Shown: positions 1 to 8,838, numbered from the stretch's first letter. The stretch: DNA of 64,000 bases from Streptomyces sp. NBC_00190 (GCF_036203305.1 NZ_CP108131.1:7502001-7566000), one strand, 5' to 3'. Numbers and translations: made by a program. Notes: generated from the letters alone by a model not told the origin.

Positions 1-822
1 GCCCAGAAGAAGCGGTTCACGGCCGCCGTTCTGGAGCTCAAGCGCAACGGCGTCTACGACGCCTTCGTGCGCACCCACGACAAGTACTTCGTGCCCGACC
101 GCGACCGCAAGCTCCGCGTCGGGCACATGTCCCCTTCCTTCTTCCCGTGGCACCGGCGCTACCTGCTGGAGTTCGAGAAGCAGCTGCAGGAGGTCGACCC
201 GGGCGTGTCCATCCCGTACTGGGACTGGACCACCGACACGAGCCCGGTCTCCTCCCTGTGGGCGGACGATTTCCTCGGCGGCACCGGCCGGGTGAGCGAC
301 CGCAAGGTGATGACCGGACCGTTCGCCTACGACAAGGGCAACTGGACCGTGACGGTGGGCGTCACGGAGTCCGCCTTCCTCACCCGCAACCTCGGTCGGC
401 CGCAGAACCCGATCGCCCTGCCCACCCCGGCCGAACTCCAGTGGGCGATCGACGACCCGGTCTACGACATCTCGCCCTGGAACTCCACCGTCGACGGCTT
501 CCGCAACAAGCTGGAGGGCTGGGCCGCCCCCAAGAGCGAGCGCTGGCGCAACCACAACAAGGTCCACCAGTGGATCGGCGGCCACATGACCGGCGGCACG
601 GCGCCCAACGACCCGGCCTTCTGGCTGCACCACGCCTTCGTGGACCTGATCTGGGACCGCTGGCAGCAGAAGCACCCGAGCTCCGGCTACCTGCCCGCCG
701 TACCGCCCGCCTACGGAGACCCGCAGCGCGGCCGGGTGATCGCCCTCGACGAGCCGATGCCGCCGTGGAACATCACCCCCGGCGAGATGGTGGGCCACCA
801 AGGCCTCTACCGCTACGAATGA
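1..822 (+). CDS. Tyrosinase (MelC2-type), 5' end outside the window
   Basis: A type-3 copper monooxygenase that would oxidise tyrosine or other phenols to quinones, giving melanin-like pigments. The frame is open from base 1 and ends at TGA 820-822, so the N-terminus is missing. All six copper ligand motifs are visible: THD, GHMS and WHRRY for CuA, and HNKVH plus WLHHAF for CuB. PYWDW follows CuA as in Streptomyces tyrosinases. It differs clearly from the second tyrosinase at 16.5-17.4 kb, so this is a divergent paralogue and not a recent copy. A copper chaperone gene (MelC1 or MelD1 type) probably lies upstream, outside the window. Export would then depend on that partner, because MelC2-type enzymes lack a signal peptide. 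The family call is secure; the substrate is not. Confidence 0.93.
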   Translation, partial: AQKKRFTAAVLELKRNGVYDAFVRTHDKYFVPDRDRKLRVGHMSPSFFPWHRRYLLEFEKQLQEVDPGVSIPYWDWTTDTSPVSSLWADDFLGGTGRVSDRKVMTGPFAYDKGNWTVTVGVTESAFLTRNLGRPQNPIALPTPAELQWAIDDPVYDISPWNSTVDGFRNKLEGWAAPKSERWRNHNKVHQWIGGHMTGGTAPNDPAFWLHHAFVDLIWDRWQQKHPSSGYLPAVPPAYGDPQRGRVIALDEPMPPWNITPGEMVGHQGLYRYE

Positions 823-829
823 CACGGGA

Positions 830-857
830 AAGGGCCCCCGCCCAGGCGGGGGCCCTT
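830..857. terminator. Strong hairpin between converging tyrosinase and chaplin genes
   Basis: Perfect inverted repeat: arm AAGGGCCCCCGCC at 830-842 pairs with 845-857 across a 2-base gap. It sits 8 bases after the tyrosinase stop and 42 bases from the chaplin stop, so it can serve both strands. There is no T-run, as is usual for actinobacterial terminators. Confidence 0.8.
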
Positions 858-898
858 CGGCCGATCACACGATCAGGCGGTCAGACGATCCGGGGGGA

Positions 899-1186
899 TC
901 AGTGACCGTAGTCGCCGCCCTCGGTGTGGTGCTTCTCCTCGTGGCCCGACGCGTTGACGCAGGTGTTGCCGAACGCCGGGTTCAGCAGAGCGATCACGTT
1001 CACGGTGTTGCCGCAGACGTTGACCGGGACGTGCACCGGAACCTGGAGCAGGTTGCCCGACAGGACACCGGGGGAGCCGACCGCCGCACCGTGCGCTCCG
1101 GCATCGGCGACGGCCAGACCCGCACCGGTGGCCATGGCGCTACCGGCGACAGCGGTGATGGCGATTGCCTTCGCGATACGCGACAT
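899..1186 (-). CDS. Short chaplin with His-rich C-terminal tail
   Basis: Small secreted amyloid-forming surface protein of the chaplin family. Chaplins lower surface tension and coat aerial hyphae and spores. The 95-residue precursor has a signal peptide ending near AVADAGAH. A single chaplin domain follows with the hallmarks GSPGVLSGN, VPVHVPVNVCGN and LLNPAFGNTCVN, including the two cysteines of the ChpD-H type. ATG 1186 is chosen because GAGGAG lies 8 bases upstream; a TTG just before it is less likely. The odd part is a tail of about 17 residues after the domain, ASGHEEKHHTEGGDYGH, with four histidines and several acids. The best-known short chaplins end within a residue or two of the domain. 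Metal binding or altered assembly is an inference. Confidence 0.93.
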   Translation of the reverse strand: MSRIAKAIAITAVAGSAMATGAGLAVADAGAHGAAVGSPGVLSGNLLQVPVHVPVNVCGNTVNVIALLNPAFGNTCVNASGHEEKHHTEGGDYGH

Positions 1187-1213
1187 CAAGAGATCTCCTC
1201 GTGAGATATGGGC

Positions 1214-1230
1214 GCCGCAGAATCTGCGGC
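1214..1230. promoter_or_regulatory. 17-bp palindrome in the chaplin upstream region
   Basis: GCCGCAGA, one spacer base, then TCTGCGGC: perfect 8-bp arms lying 28-44 bases upstream of the chaplin ATG. It could be an operator or a hairpin in the 5' untranslated RNA. Its position close to the start codon fits either; nothing decides between them. Confidence 0.4.
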
Positions 1231-1282
1231 ATTTGACATGGCATACAACGCCGCGACGGCCGAGGGGTCACGGCCGCTGCGC

Positions 1283-1609
1283 CTACCTGGTGATCGAGAA
1301 ACGCGCGGAGGCGAAATACTGCCGCACCTGGGCGACCGCGCCGGGCCGCAGGACCGCGACCGCCGGGCCCGCGCACCGCGGCTCGCGGTAGAGGGTCACC
1401 GTCCGCCGGGTCCCGTTGGTGACCGCCCGGGCGCCGCCGCCCTCCGCCTCGACGCAGCCCTCGGGGTCGCCGAGCGCGTGGACCCGGTCGTCCTGGCCGA
1501 CGTACTGGAAGTCCGGTCCGTCGGCCGCATGGGCCGGGGCGGCCGCGGTGAGCGTGGCGGCCGCCAGCAGCAGGGCGGGCATGGTGTGGTGGATACGCAG
1601 GGATCGCAT
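1283..1609 (-). CDS. Small secreted protein, possible beta/gamma-crystallin-like fold
   Basis: A 108-residue protein that I cannot assign to a named family with confidence. Residues 1-28 form a signal peptide (MRSLRIHH, a hydrophobic AL-rich core, then AAAPAHA). The mature part has two cysteines (EGC and PRC), which could form a disulfide. VTLYREPRCAGPAVAVL resembles the Greek-key strands of small secreted crystallin-like or I36-inhibitor-like actinobacterial proteins, but this is a weak resemblance. The start at ATG 1609 is chosen because it gives a clean signal peptide; the ribosome binding site is poor. It shares a strand with the chaplin but is separated by about 100 bases containing a palindrome, so it is probably an independent unit. 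Confidence 0.6.
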   Translation of the reverse strand: MRSLRIHHTMPALLLAAATLTAAAPAHAADGPDFQYVGQDDRVHALGDPEGCVEAEGGGARAVTNGTRRTVTLYREPRCAGPAVAVLRPGAVAQVRQYFASARFSITR

Positions 1610-1705
1610 GTCCGTCCAACCGGGCCGGGCGCGGACACGGTCACGCCTTGTCACCCGTTGGACGGCTGTGCGACCGTGCGCCGAGCACCGGACCAGGAGG
1701 ACGAG

Positions 1706-3187
1706 ATGAGCGCAGCGGGCGGCGGCAGCGGTACCGGCGGCCGACCCCGGGCCAGGACCGCGTACGGCGTGGTCGAGGGCCGGACCGGGCCGGGCGGGAC
1801 CGCCGTCTTCCGGGGCATCCCCTACGCGGCCCCTCCCGTCGGCGCCCTGCGCTTCGCGGCGCCCGCGCCCCCGGAGGCATGGGACGGCGTCCGCGACGCC
1901 GGCGCGTTCGGGCCCACCGCGCCCAAGGTGCCCTACCCGCCTAAGTTCGCGGCCCTGCTGCCCGACCCCGAGATCGCCGGGGACGACTGCCTGAACGTCA
2001 ACGTGTGGACCCCCGACCCGGCTCCCGGGGCCGGGCTGCCCGTCATGGTGTGGGTCCACGGCGGGGCGCTCACCCGGGGCTCCTCGGCCGTCCCCGTCTA
2101 CGAGGGCTCCGCCTTCGCCCGTGACGGGGTCGTGCTCGTCTCCTTCAACTACCGGCTCGGCGTCCTCGGCTACGGACTCTTCCCCGACGCGCCCGTCAAC
2201 CGGGGCCTGCTGGACCAGATCGCCGCGCTGGAGTGGGTCCGGGACAACATCGGGGCCTTCGGCGGCGATCCCTCCCGCGTCACCGTGTTCGGCGAGTCCG
2301 CGGGAGCCATCAGCATCGGCTCCCTGCTCGCCGCCCCCCGGGCCGCCGGGCTCTTCTGCCGGGCGGTCCTGCAGAGCGGGGCCCCCGAGGCGCTGTCCCG
2401 CGACCGGGTGCGGGCCATGGTCCGGCGGATGGCCTCGCTGCTGAAGACGGCCGCCACCGCCGAGGCCTTCGGCGCCACCGCCCTGCCCACCCTGCTGGCC
2501 GCCCAGGCGGCCGTCCTGCGCAGATCCAGCCCCCTGGCCGGCGGCCCCGCCTTCGGCCTGGTCACCGACCCGGACACGCTTCCCGCCGACCCGCTCGACG
2601 CCGCGTGCCGGTCCGGCGTACCGCTGCTGATGGGGTGGACCACCGAGGAGTACCGGCTCTGGCTCGCCCCGACCGGCGCCATGCGGCTGCTGGACCGGCT
2701 GGGCCCGCTCGCCGTGGAGCTGGCCCGGTTCCGCAGCGGCAAGGACCGGGCCGCCGTCAGTGCGCTGCGCGCCGTCCTGCCCGGTGCCGGACCCGCCGAT
2801 CTCGCGGGCCAGCTGCTCACCGACCGGTTGCTGCGCGACCCGCTGCGCAGGCTCGCCGGGACGCGACGGACGGCGCCGAGCTTCCTCTACGAGTTCGCGT
2901 GGCCCTCGGGCGTCCCTGGCCTCGGTGCCTGCCACGCCCTGGAGCTGGGCTTCGTCTTCGACACGCTCGACGTGTCGGAGGCGTCCTGGCTGGCCGGGCC
3001 CGACACCCCGCAGGCCCTGGCCGACGAGATGCACGCGGCCTGGGTGCGCTTCGCGGTGCACGGGGAACCGGGCTGGGCGCCCTGGAACGGCAACGGCCCG
3101 CCGAGGGTGTTCGGCGGGCCGGAGCTCAGGGAATCCGAGTTCAAGGAGGCGGAGGTGTCGCCGGTTACTCGACGGGTCCTTCCATGA
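1706..3187 (+). CDS. Type-B carboxylesterase
   Basis: Serine esterase of the carboxylesterase type B family (para-nitrobenzyl esterase-like), 493 residues, typical length. The nucleophile elbow is FGESAGA with Ser198. The oxyanion region is WVHGG, and the catalytic His is His410 in GACHALELGF. The N-terminal RGIPYAAPP signature is present. ATG 1706 has AGGAGGA 6 bases upstream; the frame stays open much further 5' but without family similarity. There is no signal peptide, so it is cytoplasmic. Its last 23 bases overlap the end of the convergent esterase gene. The natural substrate is unknown. Confidence 0.93.
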   Translation: MSAAGGGSGTGGRPRARTAYGVVEGRTGPGGTAVFRGIPYAAPPVGALRFAAPAPPEAWDGVRDAGAFGPTAPKVPYPPKFAALLPDPEIAGDDCLNVNVWTPDPAPGAGLPVMVWVHGGALTRGSSAVPVYEGSAFARDGVVLVSFNYRLGVLGYGLFPDAPVNRGLLDQIAALEWVRDNIGAFGGDPSRVTVFGESAGAISIGSLLAAPRAAGLFCRAVLQSGAPEALSRDRVRAMVRRMASLLKTAATAEAFGATALPTLLAAQAAVLRRSSPLAGGPAFGLVTDPDTLPADPLDAACRSGVPLLMGWTTEEYRLWLAPTGAMRLLDRLGPLAVELARFRSGKDRAAVSALRAVLPGAGPADLAGQLLTDRLLRDPLRRLAGTRRTAPSFLYEFAWPSGVPGLGACHALELGFVFDTLDVSEASWLAGPDTPQALADEMHAAWVRFAVHGEPGWAPWNGNGPPRVFGGPELRESEFKEAEVSPVTRRVLP

Positions 3188-4457
3188 CCTTGCTGATGAA
3201 CTGGATCGGCCCCTCACCCATGTTCGGGACATAGGTCTTGGCGTTGTGCTGGCCGCCCTTGATGATCCTCAGGTCGGTGTGGACCGGCCCCTTGTTCCCG
3301 AAGGTGGCGATGAACTTCTGCACGTCCGGCAGGGTCTTCTTGTTGTTCTCGCTGTCTCCGACCTGGAAGGCGAGGTAGACGTCCGGCCCCTTGCGATCGA
3401 TGAGCTGCTTCGCCAGGATCTCGGGGTTGTTCTCGGCCTTCTCCTTATCGTGGCCCTTCCACAGCGAGGAGTCCGGGACGATGTCGGGGCCGGAGGCGAT
3501 CACGGCCTTGAACTTGTCCGGGTGCTTCAGGACGGCCTTCAGGCCGGCGAAGCCGCCGGTGGAGGAGCCCATGAAGGCCCAGCCGTCACGGGACTTGACC
3601 GTGCGGAAGTTCGCCTTCATCAGGTCGGGGACGTCCTCGGTCAGCCAGGTGCCCATCTTGGGCTGGTCGGGGATGTCGGAGCCGTCCCAGTAGATGCCCT
3701 TGTCGTCCGGCGCCGGGTTGAGCACGGGCATGGCCAGGATGAAGGGCTTGCTCTTCCCCTCCGTGTACCACTTGGCGATGCTGGTCTGGAGGCCCAGGTC
3801 GGTGCCCATCCAGTAGTTGCTCGGGTATCCGGCGCCGCCCGGCAGGGCGATCATGACCGGGAAGCCGCTCTTGGCGAACTTCGGGTCGTTGTACTCCTTG
3901 GGCGCCCAGACCCATACCTTGCCCTTGAAGCCGGACTTCTTGCCGTCCAGCGTCGTGACGGCGACGTGGGTCCCGTCGGGCAGGGTCATCGAGTTCTTGA
4001 ACTCGGACTGGGGTCCGGTGGGCATGAGCATCTTGGAGTTCGCCGGCTGCTGCGCGGCGTCCTTCTTCTTGCCGTCACCGCCGCCGGGCGTCTGCCCGAA
4101 GGACACCGCGGAGCCCTTGTCGGTGAACGGGGGTATCTCGAAGTGGTACATCACGCCCGCCGCTATGCCCGCGAGCGCGAGAACGGAGACGCCCGCGATC
4201 ACCCAGCGCCGGGCCCGGGACTTGCGCCGGGGCTCGTACTGCGGCTCCTGCCCGTAGGGCTCCTGCGGCTCGAACTGCTCCTGCCCGTAAGGCTGCCGGG
4301 GCTGGCCGTAGGGCTGCCCGCCATGAGGCTCCTGCGGTGCGTACGACTGCTGTCCGTACTGCCGCCGTCCGTACTGGTCGCCGTAGGGCTGCTGCGGGTT
4401 CTGCCCTTCCGGCCGGTACGGCGGCTGGTACTGCTGCCCGTCGGGTGCGTACGACAT
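3165..4457 (-). CDS. Membrane-anchored esterase with PYGQ-repeat cytoplasmic tail
   Basis: A 430-residue protein. Residues 1-95 are low complexity, rich in Pro, Tyr, Gln and Gly, with recurring PYGQ and QEPYGQ units. Then comes RRKSRARR followed by a single transmembrane helix (WVIAGVSVLALAGIAAGVM). The extracellular part is an esterase-D / antigen-85-like alpha/beta hydrolase (PF00756 type) with the elbow GSSTGG followed by FAGLKAVLKHPDKF. The orientation is N-in, C-out by the positive-inside rule. The start is the first ATG of the repeat region. Such PYGQ tails are common on Streptomyces membrane proteins and may mediate clustering, which is inference. The ligand could be a cell-envelope or exogenous ester. 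The 263 bases upstream hold nothing I can name. Confidence 0.85.
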   Translation of the reverse strand: MSYAPDGQQYQPPYRPEGQNPQQPYGDQYGRRQYGQQSYAPQEPHGGQPYGQPRQPYGQEQFEPQEPYGQEPQYEPRRKSRARRWVIAGVSVLALAGIAAGVMYHFEIPPFTDKGSAVSFGQTPGGGDGKKKDAAQQPANSKMLMPTGPQSEFKNSMTLPDGTHVAVTTLDGKKSGFKGKVWVWAPKEYNDPKFAKSGFPVMIALPGGAGYPSNYWMGTDLGLQTSIAKWYTEGKSKPFILAMPVLNPAPDDKGIYWDGSDIPDQPKMGTWLTEDVPDLMKANFRTVKSRDGWAFMGSSTGGFAGLKAVLKHPDKFKAVIASGPDIVPDSSLWKGHDKEKAENNPEILAKQLIDRKGPDVYLAFQVGDSENNKKTLPDVQKFIATFGNKGPVHTDLRIIKGGQHNAKTYVPNMGEGPIQFISKVMEGPVE

Positions 4458-4720
4458 GTGCGGTGGCTCTCCGGCTGGTGCTGCCCCGAGGGGCGGTGGT
4501 CTGGCGGCTTGGTTCTTCCGTTCGAAAGATGAACGAAAGCATGCCAGGGTTCCGGATTTTTCCTTCTCTTGGGGTGCTTTAGGGAAGGCCGTTGCCCGAC
4601 GCCGGAAGGGCCCGCCGAGTTCCGGTTCTGTTCGCCGAGCGTCCCTGGCCCATGCACATGCCCCTGGGTATGGTGCCTGCGCGCCGCCCCCAGAACCCCC
4701 ACATCCGCCCGGAGGTACTC

Positions 4721-5614
4721 GTGTTTGGCATGACCCCGCCACTGTCCCGTCGTGGGACCGCCCTCGCCACCGCATTCGGCATCACCGCCGCCGCCGCCGC
4801 GGCCCTGTGGGCGGGCATCGGCGCCGCCCAGCCCGCGCACGCGGCCGCGCTGCCCGCCCCCGACCACGTCGTCGTCGTGGTCTTCGAGAACCACGCCTAC
4901 AGCCAGGTCATCGGCAGCTCCAGCGCCCCGTACATCAACTCGCTGAAGGCCGGGGGAGCCAACCTCACCCAGTCCTACGGCATCACCCACCCGAGCCAGC
5001 CCAACTACCTGCAGCTGTTCTCGGGCTCGAACCAGGGCGTGACCGGCGACAGCTGTTACACCCCCGGCTTCAGCTCCGCGCCCAACCTCGCCTCCGAGCT
5101 GATAGCCGCGGGCAAGAGCTGGGCCAGCTACAACGAGACCCTCCCCAGCCAGGGCTCCACCACCTGCTCCAGCGGCAACTACGCCCGCAAGCACAACCCC
5201 TGGTTCGCCTTCTCCAACGTGCCCACCAGCACCGCGAAGACGATGACCCAGTTCCCGACGGACTTCACCACCCTGCCCAAGGTGTCCTTCGTCGTTCCGA
5301 ACCTGTGCAACGACATGCACGACTGCTCCGTCGGCACGGGCGACACCTGGCTCAAGAACAACCTCAAGGCGTACGCGGACTGGGCCAAGACCCACAACAG
5401 CCTCCTCGTCGTCACCTTCGACGAGGACAACCGGCTCGCCGGGAACAAGATCCCGACCGTGCTCTACGGCCAGCCCGTGACCCCGGGCAGCACGTCGGGC
5501 ACCACCTACAACCACTACGACATGCTGCGCACCCTGGAGGGCCTGGCCGGCCTGACCACCCATGCCGGGAACGCGGCCGGCGCCAAGGACATCACGGGGA
5601 TCTGGGCTTCCTGA
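4721..5614 (+). CDS. Secreted phosphoesterase (acid phosphatase-like, PF04185)
   Basis: Secreted phosphoesterase of the phospholipase C / acid phosphatase superfamily. GTG 4721 is preferred because GGAGGT begins at 4711; ATG 4730 is possible but 14 bases away, and longer upstream starts lack a ribosome site. A signal peptide with RR, a long AAAAAA-rich core and AQPAHA is followed by VVVVFENHAYSQVIG (metal-binding Glu-Asn), THPSQPNYLQLFSG, DEDN and a C-terminal NHYDMLRTLEGL. Length 297 aa, a usual size. It is first in a three-gene run with an MFS transporter two bases downstream. This suggests external phosphate-ester hydrolysis linked to transport, by context only. Confidence 0.9.
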   Translation: MFGMTPPLSRRGTALATAFGITAAAAAALWAGIGAAQPAHAAALPAPDHVVVVVFENHAYSQVIGSSSAPYINSLKAGGANLTQSYGITHPSQPNYLQLFSGSNQGVTGDSCYTPGFSSAPNLASELIAAGKSWASYNETLPSQGSTTCSSGNYARKHNPWFAFSNVPTSTAKTMTQFPTDFTTLPKVSFVVPNLCNDMHDCSVGTGDTWLKNNLKAYADWAKTHNSLLVVTFDEDNRLAGNKIPTVLYGQPVTPGSTSGTTYNHYDMLRTLEGLAGLTTHAGNAAGAKDITGIWAS

Positions 5615-5616
5615 CC

Positions 5617-6915
5617 ATGTACGTTGCGGACAGTCGCGGCACCCCCGCGCCCGCCGTGACCCCCGAGCCGCAGGCCGTCGCCCCGGGCACCAGCCCGGGG
5701 CGGCGCGCCGCGCTCGCGCCCACGGTGCTCGCCCTCGGCACGGTCAGCCTGATCACCGACATCTCCTCCGAGATGGTCGCCGCCGTGCTCCCGCTCTACC
5801 TCGTCGCCGGACTCGGGCTCTCCCCGCTCGGATTCGGCCTGCTCGACGGCCTCTACAACGGGGTCGGCGCGCTGGTCCGGCTCGCCGGCGGCCACCTCGG
5901 CGACCGCTTCGGCCGCCACAAGGCCCTCGCCGGAATCGGCTACGCCCTCTCCGCCCTGTGCAAGCCGCTGCTGCTGCTCGCGCACACCCTGCCCGCCATC
6001 GGGGCCGTCCTCGCCCTCGACCGCACCGGCAAAGGCCTGCGCACCGCGCCGCGCGACGCGCTGATCTCCCTCGCCGCCGCCCCCGAGCACCGCGGCCGGG
6101 CCTTCGGCGTGCACCGGGCGATGGATACCGCGGGCGCCCTGATCGGCCCGGTCCTCGCCTTCCTCATCCTGCGCGGGGCCGCCGACGGCTACGACGCCGT
6201 CTTCACCGTCAGCGCCTGCGTCGCCGCCCTCGGGGTCCTCGTCCTCGTACTCTTCGTCCCCGGCCGCCCCGCCCGGGCCCGGCCCGCCGCGGGCGCCGCG
6301 GGCACCGAAGACACCGACGCCGGCGCCGACGACCGTGTCTCGCTCAGCGCCTCGCTCGGGCTGCTGCGCGGCCGCGACCTGCGCCGGACCGGTCTGTGCG
6401 CGCTGCTGCTCGGCCTGTGCACGGTCAGCGACGGCTTCGTCTTCCTGCTGCTCCAGCGCGCCACCGGGATCGCCGACCGCTGGTTCGCCCTGCTGCCGCT
6501 GGGTACCGCCGCCGCCTTCTTCCTCCTCGCCCTGCCACTCGGGCGGCTCGCCGACCGGATCGGCCGACGGCGCGTCTTCCTCGGCGGTCACCTCGCGCTG
6601 CTGCTCGCGTACGGGCTGCTCCTCACCGGCGGCCACCCCTGGCTGCCCTACGCGGTGCTCGTGCTGCACGGCGGCTTCTACGCCGCCACCGACGGGGTGC
6701 TGATGGCCGCGGCCGCCGCGGCCGTGCCCGAGGAGCACCGAGGCGGCGGCCTCGCCCTCGTCCAGACCGGCCAGGCCCTCGCCCGCTTCGCCGCCGCCCT
6801 CGGCTTCGGTGCCGCCTGGACCTTCTGGGGTCCGCGCCCCGCGCTCGCCGCCGCGGCCCTCCTGCTTGCCGCCGCCGTCGGCGTGTGCGTCCGGCTGCGC
6901 CCCGCCGCCGACTGA
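5617..6915 (+). CDS. MFS transporter
   Basis: Major facilitator superfamily protein, 432 residues with about 12 hydrophobic segments. The motif-A loop GDRFGRHKAL lies between helices 2 and 3, and a second copy, ADRIGRRRVF, lies in the C-terminal half. LDRTGKGLRTAPRDALI after helix 4 is characteristic of a subfamily often annotated as MFS without a known substrate. The first 30 residues are a Pro/Ala-rich cytoplasmic leader. ATG 5617 starts two bases after the phosphoesterase stop, so translation is coupled or nearly so. Substrate and direction are unknown. Confidence 0.9.
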   Translation: MYVADSRGTPAPAVTPEPQAVAPGTSPGRRAALAPTVLALGTVSLITDISSEMVAAVLPLYLVAGLGLSPLGFGLLDGLYNGVGALVRLAGGHLGDRFGRHKALAGIGYALSALCKPLLLLAHTLPAIGAVLALDRTGKGLRTAPRDALISLAAAPEHRGRAFGVHRAMDTAGALIGPVLAFLILRGAADGYDAVFTVSACVAALGVLVLVLFVPGRPARARPAAGAAGTEDTDAGADDRVSLSASLGLLRGRDLRRTGLCALLLGLCTVSDGFVFLLLQRATGIADRWFALLPLGTAAAFFLLALPLGRLADRIGRRRVFLGGHLALLLAYGLLLTGGHPWLPYAVLVLHGGFYAATDGVLMAAAAAAVPEEHRGGGLALVQTGQALARFAAALGFGAAWTFWGPRPALAAAALLLAAAVGVCVRLRPAAD

Positions 6916-6951
6916 TCCCCACCGTGTGAGAGACACGAGAGAAAGGCCCCC

Positions 6952-7980
6952 ATGACCCTCCAGCGCCGGATCCTGATCCTCGCAGCCTTCGTCGTCCTGC
7001 TCGCCGCCGTGGCCGTGCACTCCTTCGTGCGGGCCTCCTCCCGGGCCGACGAGAAGAACCAGCCGCAGGCGGGCGGCCCGCAGATCACCCGGGGCGCGGT
7101 CTCCCTGGCCCCGGCCGGGGGCGGCCCGCGGATCGTGTTCCGGAACATGGCCTGGGGCCCGCACCGAGACGAACTCGCCACGGTCCCGGCCGCAGCGCCC
7201 GAGGGGGCCCGTACCGCGTCCGGGGTGAGCTGCCTGCGCTTCCACGCCGCAGCCGGCACCGGAATCTGCCTCCAGGCAGACAAGAGCGGGGTCCAGGACG
7301 GCTACCGGGCCGTGGTCCTCGACTCCGGCCTCAAAGAGGTCTCCGCGCACGCGCTGGCCGGCATCCCCACCCGCGCCCGGGTCTCGACCGGCGGCCACCT
7401 CGCCGCCTGGACCGTCTTCGTCGGCGGTGACAGCTACGCCGGTACGAACTTCTCCACGCGGACCTCGGTGCTCGATCTGCGTACCGGCAGGTTCGACGCC
7501 TCGCTGGAGGACTTCACGATCCTCAAGGACGGCAAGCCGTACCGCAGCGCCGACGTGAACTTCTGGGGGGTCACCTTCGCCGCCGACGAGCGGACCTTCT
7601 ACGCGACGCTGGCCACGGAAGGCCGCACCCACCTGGTCCGCGGGGACCTGACCGGGCGGACCGTGACCACCCTGCGCGAGAACGTCGAGTGTCCCTCCTT
7701 GTCGCCGGACGGGACCCGGGTGGTGTTCAAGAAGCGGGTGCCGGACCTGCCGGCCGAGGCGCCGTGGCGGCTGTACGCGCTGGACCTGGCCTCCGGGGCG
7801 GAAACCCCCCTCGCGGAGGAGCGCAGCGTGGACGACCAGGTGGTGTGGACGGACGACCGGACCGTCGTCTACTCCCTGCCGGGGGACTTCGGCGCCGACT
7901 TGTACTCCGTACCGGCCGACGGGAGCGGAGCCCCCGCCCGGCTCATGGCTTCGGCCCTCGCCCCGGCCCTCCTCGGATGA
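6952..7980 (+). CDS. Membrane-anchored TolB-like beta-propeller protein
   Basis: A 342-residue protein with an N-terminal membrane anchor (RRILILAAFVVLLAAVAV), then an extracellular domain with TolB/WD40-like beta-propeller blades. Repeated strands such as CPSLSPDGTRVVFKK, WRLYALDLASGAE and ADLYSVPADGSGAP match the PD40 pattern. ATG 6952 has GAGAAAGG upstream, 36 bases after the MFS stop, so it is probably the third gene of the operon. No catalytic residues are evident; a binding or scaffolding role is inferred. Confidence 0.78.
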   Translation: MTLQRRILILAAFVVLLAAVAVHSFVRASSRADEKNQPQAGGPQITRGAVSLAPAGGGPRIVFRNMAWGPHRDELATVPAAAPEGARTASGVSCLRFHAAAGTGICLQADKSGVQDGYRAVVLDSGLKEVSAHALAGIPTRARVSTGGHLAAWTVFVGGDSYAGTNFSTRTSVLDLRTGRFDASLEDFTILKDGKPYRSADVNFWGVTFAADERTFYATLATEGRTHLVRGDLTGRTVTTLRENVECPSLSPDGTRVVFKKRVPDLPAEAPWRLYALDLASGAETPLAEERSVDDQVVWTDDRTVVYSLPGDFGADLYSVPADGSGAPARLMASALAPALLG

Positions 7981-8011
7981 GGAAGGCGGGGGCGAGGGCG
8001 TCGAAGGACCG

Positions 8012-8698
8012 TTACGCCGGGATCAGCGTCTTGCGGCGCCGCTTGCGCTGCGCGCCGGCCGACAGCCTCAGCTCGATGATCGACCGCACGGTCGGCCACT
8101 CCTCGTCGAGGATCGAGTAGAAGGCAGTACTGCGGACCGCGCCGTCGAGCCCCCGCGAATGAGCCCGGCGGACCCCCTCGCAGGTGAAGCCGAGACGTTC
8201 CATCGCGGCCCGCGAGCGCCCGTTGCGGGCGTCCGCGCGCAGCGAGATGCGCCGGACGCCCCAGGTCTCGAAGGCATGGCGGAGCAGCAGCAGCTTCGCC
8301 TCGGTGTTGATGCCGGTTCCCTGGGCGCTCGGGGACAGCCAGGTATTGCCGATCTCGGCGGCATCGGGGATCGCCGTCGCCGGATCGCCGAACGGGACGC
8401 CGGGCACGGCGGGCCACACGAGGGGCCCCTGCCAGTAGTCGAGTTCCAGGAACCGGGTCGAACCGACGACCCGCCCGTCGGTGGCTCTCACCACCGCGAA
8501 CGGGACCGATCGACCCGCCGCCTGATCGGCGAGGGCACGGTCGATGTACTCGTGGGACGCCTGCACGCCGTGGGGTACGGGAGTGAAGGCGTAAGTCGTA
8601 CGATCCTCGGCCCCGGCCAGGGCCAGAGCCTCGGTGTGGTGGGGGGCGAGGGGCTCGAGCCGCACGGAGCGGCCGGCGAGGAGTACGGGTACGGGCAC
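8012..8698 (-). CDS. GNAT-family N-acetyltransferase (RimJ/RimL-like)
   Basis: Acetyl-CoA-dependent acetyltransferase of the RimJ/RimL type, 228 residues from GTG 8698. That start has GAAGG four bases upstream and begins just before the conserved LLAGRSVRLEPLAPHHTEAL. A longer start at 8773 adds 25 unrelated residues. Features include GSTRFLELD, EIGNTWLSPSAQGTGINTEAK (acetyl-CoA loop) and RNGRSRAAMERLGFTCEGV, all typical. Its C-terminal RKRRRKTL is unusually basic. Divergent from the alpha/beta hydrolase gene across 140 bases. The acceptor substrate is unknown. Confidence 0.9.
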   Translation of the reverse strand: MPVPVLLAGRSVRLEPLAPHHTEALALAGAEDRTTYAFTPVPHGVQASHEYIDRALADQAAGRSVPFAVVRATDGRVVGSTRFLELDYWQGPLVWPAVPGVPFGDPATAIPDAAEIGNTWLSPSAQGTGINTEAKLLLLRHAFETWGVRRISLRADARNGRSRAAMERLGFTCEGVRRAHSRGLDGAVRSTAFYSILDEEWPTVRSIIELRLSAGAQRKRRRKTLIPA

Positions 8699-8838
8699 GG
8701 AGCCTTCGGTCCTTCTGGGCGGTGGGGTGGTTGCACAGTCTGCGTCCCTGACGTCGCCCCCCGTGCAAAACACGGGTGAAAGGCAACGGGCTGTCAGGTG
8801 AACGCGAGTGGCTCAATGTAGCTCTTTAAAGTCCTCTC

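Noticed and set aside
147..905. Long plus-strand frame over the tyrosinase
   Set aside because: Arg/Pro/Gly-rich translation typical of an out-of-frame reading of a GC-rich gene; no family similarity.
1208..1705. 500-base 5' extension of the carboxylesterase frame
   Set aside because: No similarity before MSAAGGG, a strong ribosome site is at 1695-1702, and a signal-peptide gene occupies the other strand.
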